Assembly: GCA_947588915.1 (NCBI GenBank)
Contig: CANPZA010000096.1
Location: 1 to 5,813 of the forward strand
Length of the DNA: 5,813 nucleotides
Direction: 5' to 3'
From: an uncultured Clostridia bacterium
GTDB lineage: Bacteria > Bacillota_A > Clostridia > TANB77 > CAG-508
Numbering within the stretch: the first letter of the stretch is position 1; the number at the start of each line of letters is the position of its first letter. A program made the translations under genes and the position numbers. Positions 5,733 to 5,813 of the stretch are shown here, one piece after another. The notes under the pieces are model-generated. The model saw nothing but the letters and a program-made list of their open reading frames with translations, made no database searches and had not been told where the DNA came from.

Positions 5733-5761
5733 ATCTTATCAATTTGATAGCTATTTGTCAA
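5733..5761 (-). promoter_or_regulatory. Sigma-A promoter of the yqeG-prepilin peptidase-pepP operon
   Basis: On the minus strand: perfect -35 TTGACA (5756-5761), a 17-base spacer, TAAGAT (5733-5738) preceded by TGA (extended -10). The first ATG follows about 32 bases later. The -35 box touches the Shine-Dalgarno sequence of the divergent plus-strand frame at the right edge. Confidence 0.88.
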
Positions 5762-5774
5762 GGAGGTGAGTAAG

Positions 5775-5813
5775 ATGAGGGTAAGGGAGGGTAAAGATGG
5801 GACAGGCACCGTT
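5775..5813 (+). CDS. Unrecognised frame leaving the right edge (may be a repeat)
   Basis: AAGGAGG (5760-5766) is followed after 8 bases by an ATG and 13 open codons (MRVREGKDGTGTV) to the window end. The site is as good as any in the window, but no family can be named from 13 residues. The stretch is much richer in G than its surroundings. Its last bases, GGGACAGGCACCGTT, resemble a motif I associate loosely with dispersed or transposon-linked repeats in Bacillota. It could therefore be the edge of an inserted element rather than a host gene. The call is tentative. Confidence 0.3.
   Translation, partial: MRVREGKDGTGTV

Overview
The window is very AT-rich. Its gene set and order point to a low-GC Bacillota, most likely an anaerobic, probably uncultured member of the Clostridia: a T-box-controlled alpha2-type glycyl-tRNA synthetase, a YqeG-type HAD phosphatase, an A24 prepilin peptidase, an M24 Xaa-Pro peptidase, EF-P, a CD1247-like zinc-ribbon protein, and consensus sigma-A promoters and Shine-Dalgarno sequences. 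This lineage call is inference from content; no marker here gives a species.

Layout. At the left edge, on the minus strand, lies the 5' end of glyQS with a complete leader: promoter 500-528, T-box 331-344 and terminator 279-321. A divergent promoter (547-575) drives tRNA-Trp(CCA) at 595-669 and possibly the following M23 peptidase gene (716-1311, plus strand). Everything from 1308 to 5701 is on the minus strand. In transcription order, promoter 5733-5761 serves yqeG (HAD), prepilin peptidase and pepP. A second promoter (3309-3337) serves efp and the CD1247-like gene, which end at the hairpin terminator 2195-2224. A radical-SAM gene with viperin-like motifs follows. At the right edge a G-rich stretch starts with a strong ribosome binding site and an open reading frame that leaves the window.

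Main finding. Three genes (M23 peptidase, pepP, prepilin peptidase) look frameshifted, with five breaks in total. All five are the same event: the reading frame meets a CGG codon, and the protein continues correctly only if one extra base is taken at that codon, so that the four bases CGGN give one residue. If the C is skipped the residue is glycine (GGT, GGT, GGA, GGG, GGA), and most of these positions are glycine in the protein families as I recall them. No in-frame CGG occurs in any intact coding stretch of the window. The essential catalytic residues of all three enzymes lie downstream of the sites and are intact. With the five +1 steps, the three proteins become full length (197, 352 and 250 residues).

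Independent decay or random sequencing error does not explain five identical, codon-specific +1 events in three otherwise well-kept genes. I propose that in this organism CGG acts as a +1 frameshift codon (CGGN read as Gly). Two mechanisms are possible: a quadruplet-reading tRNA-Gly, or ribosome realignment at a CGG left without a tRNA-Arg. The mechanism and the amino acid are inferred; the five-fold coincidence is read directly from the sequence.
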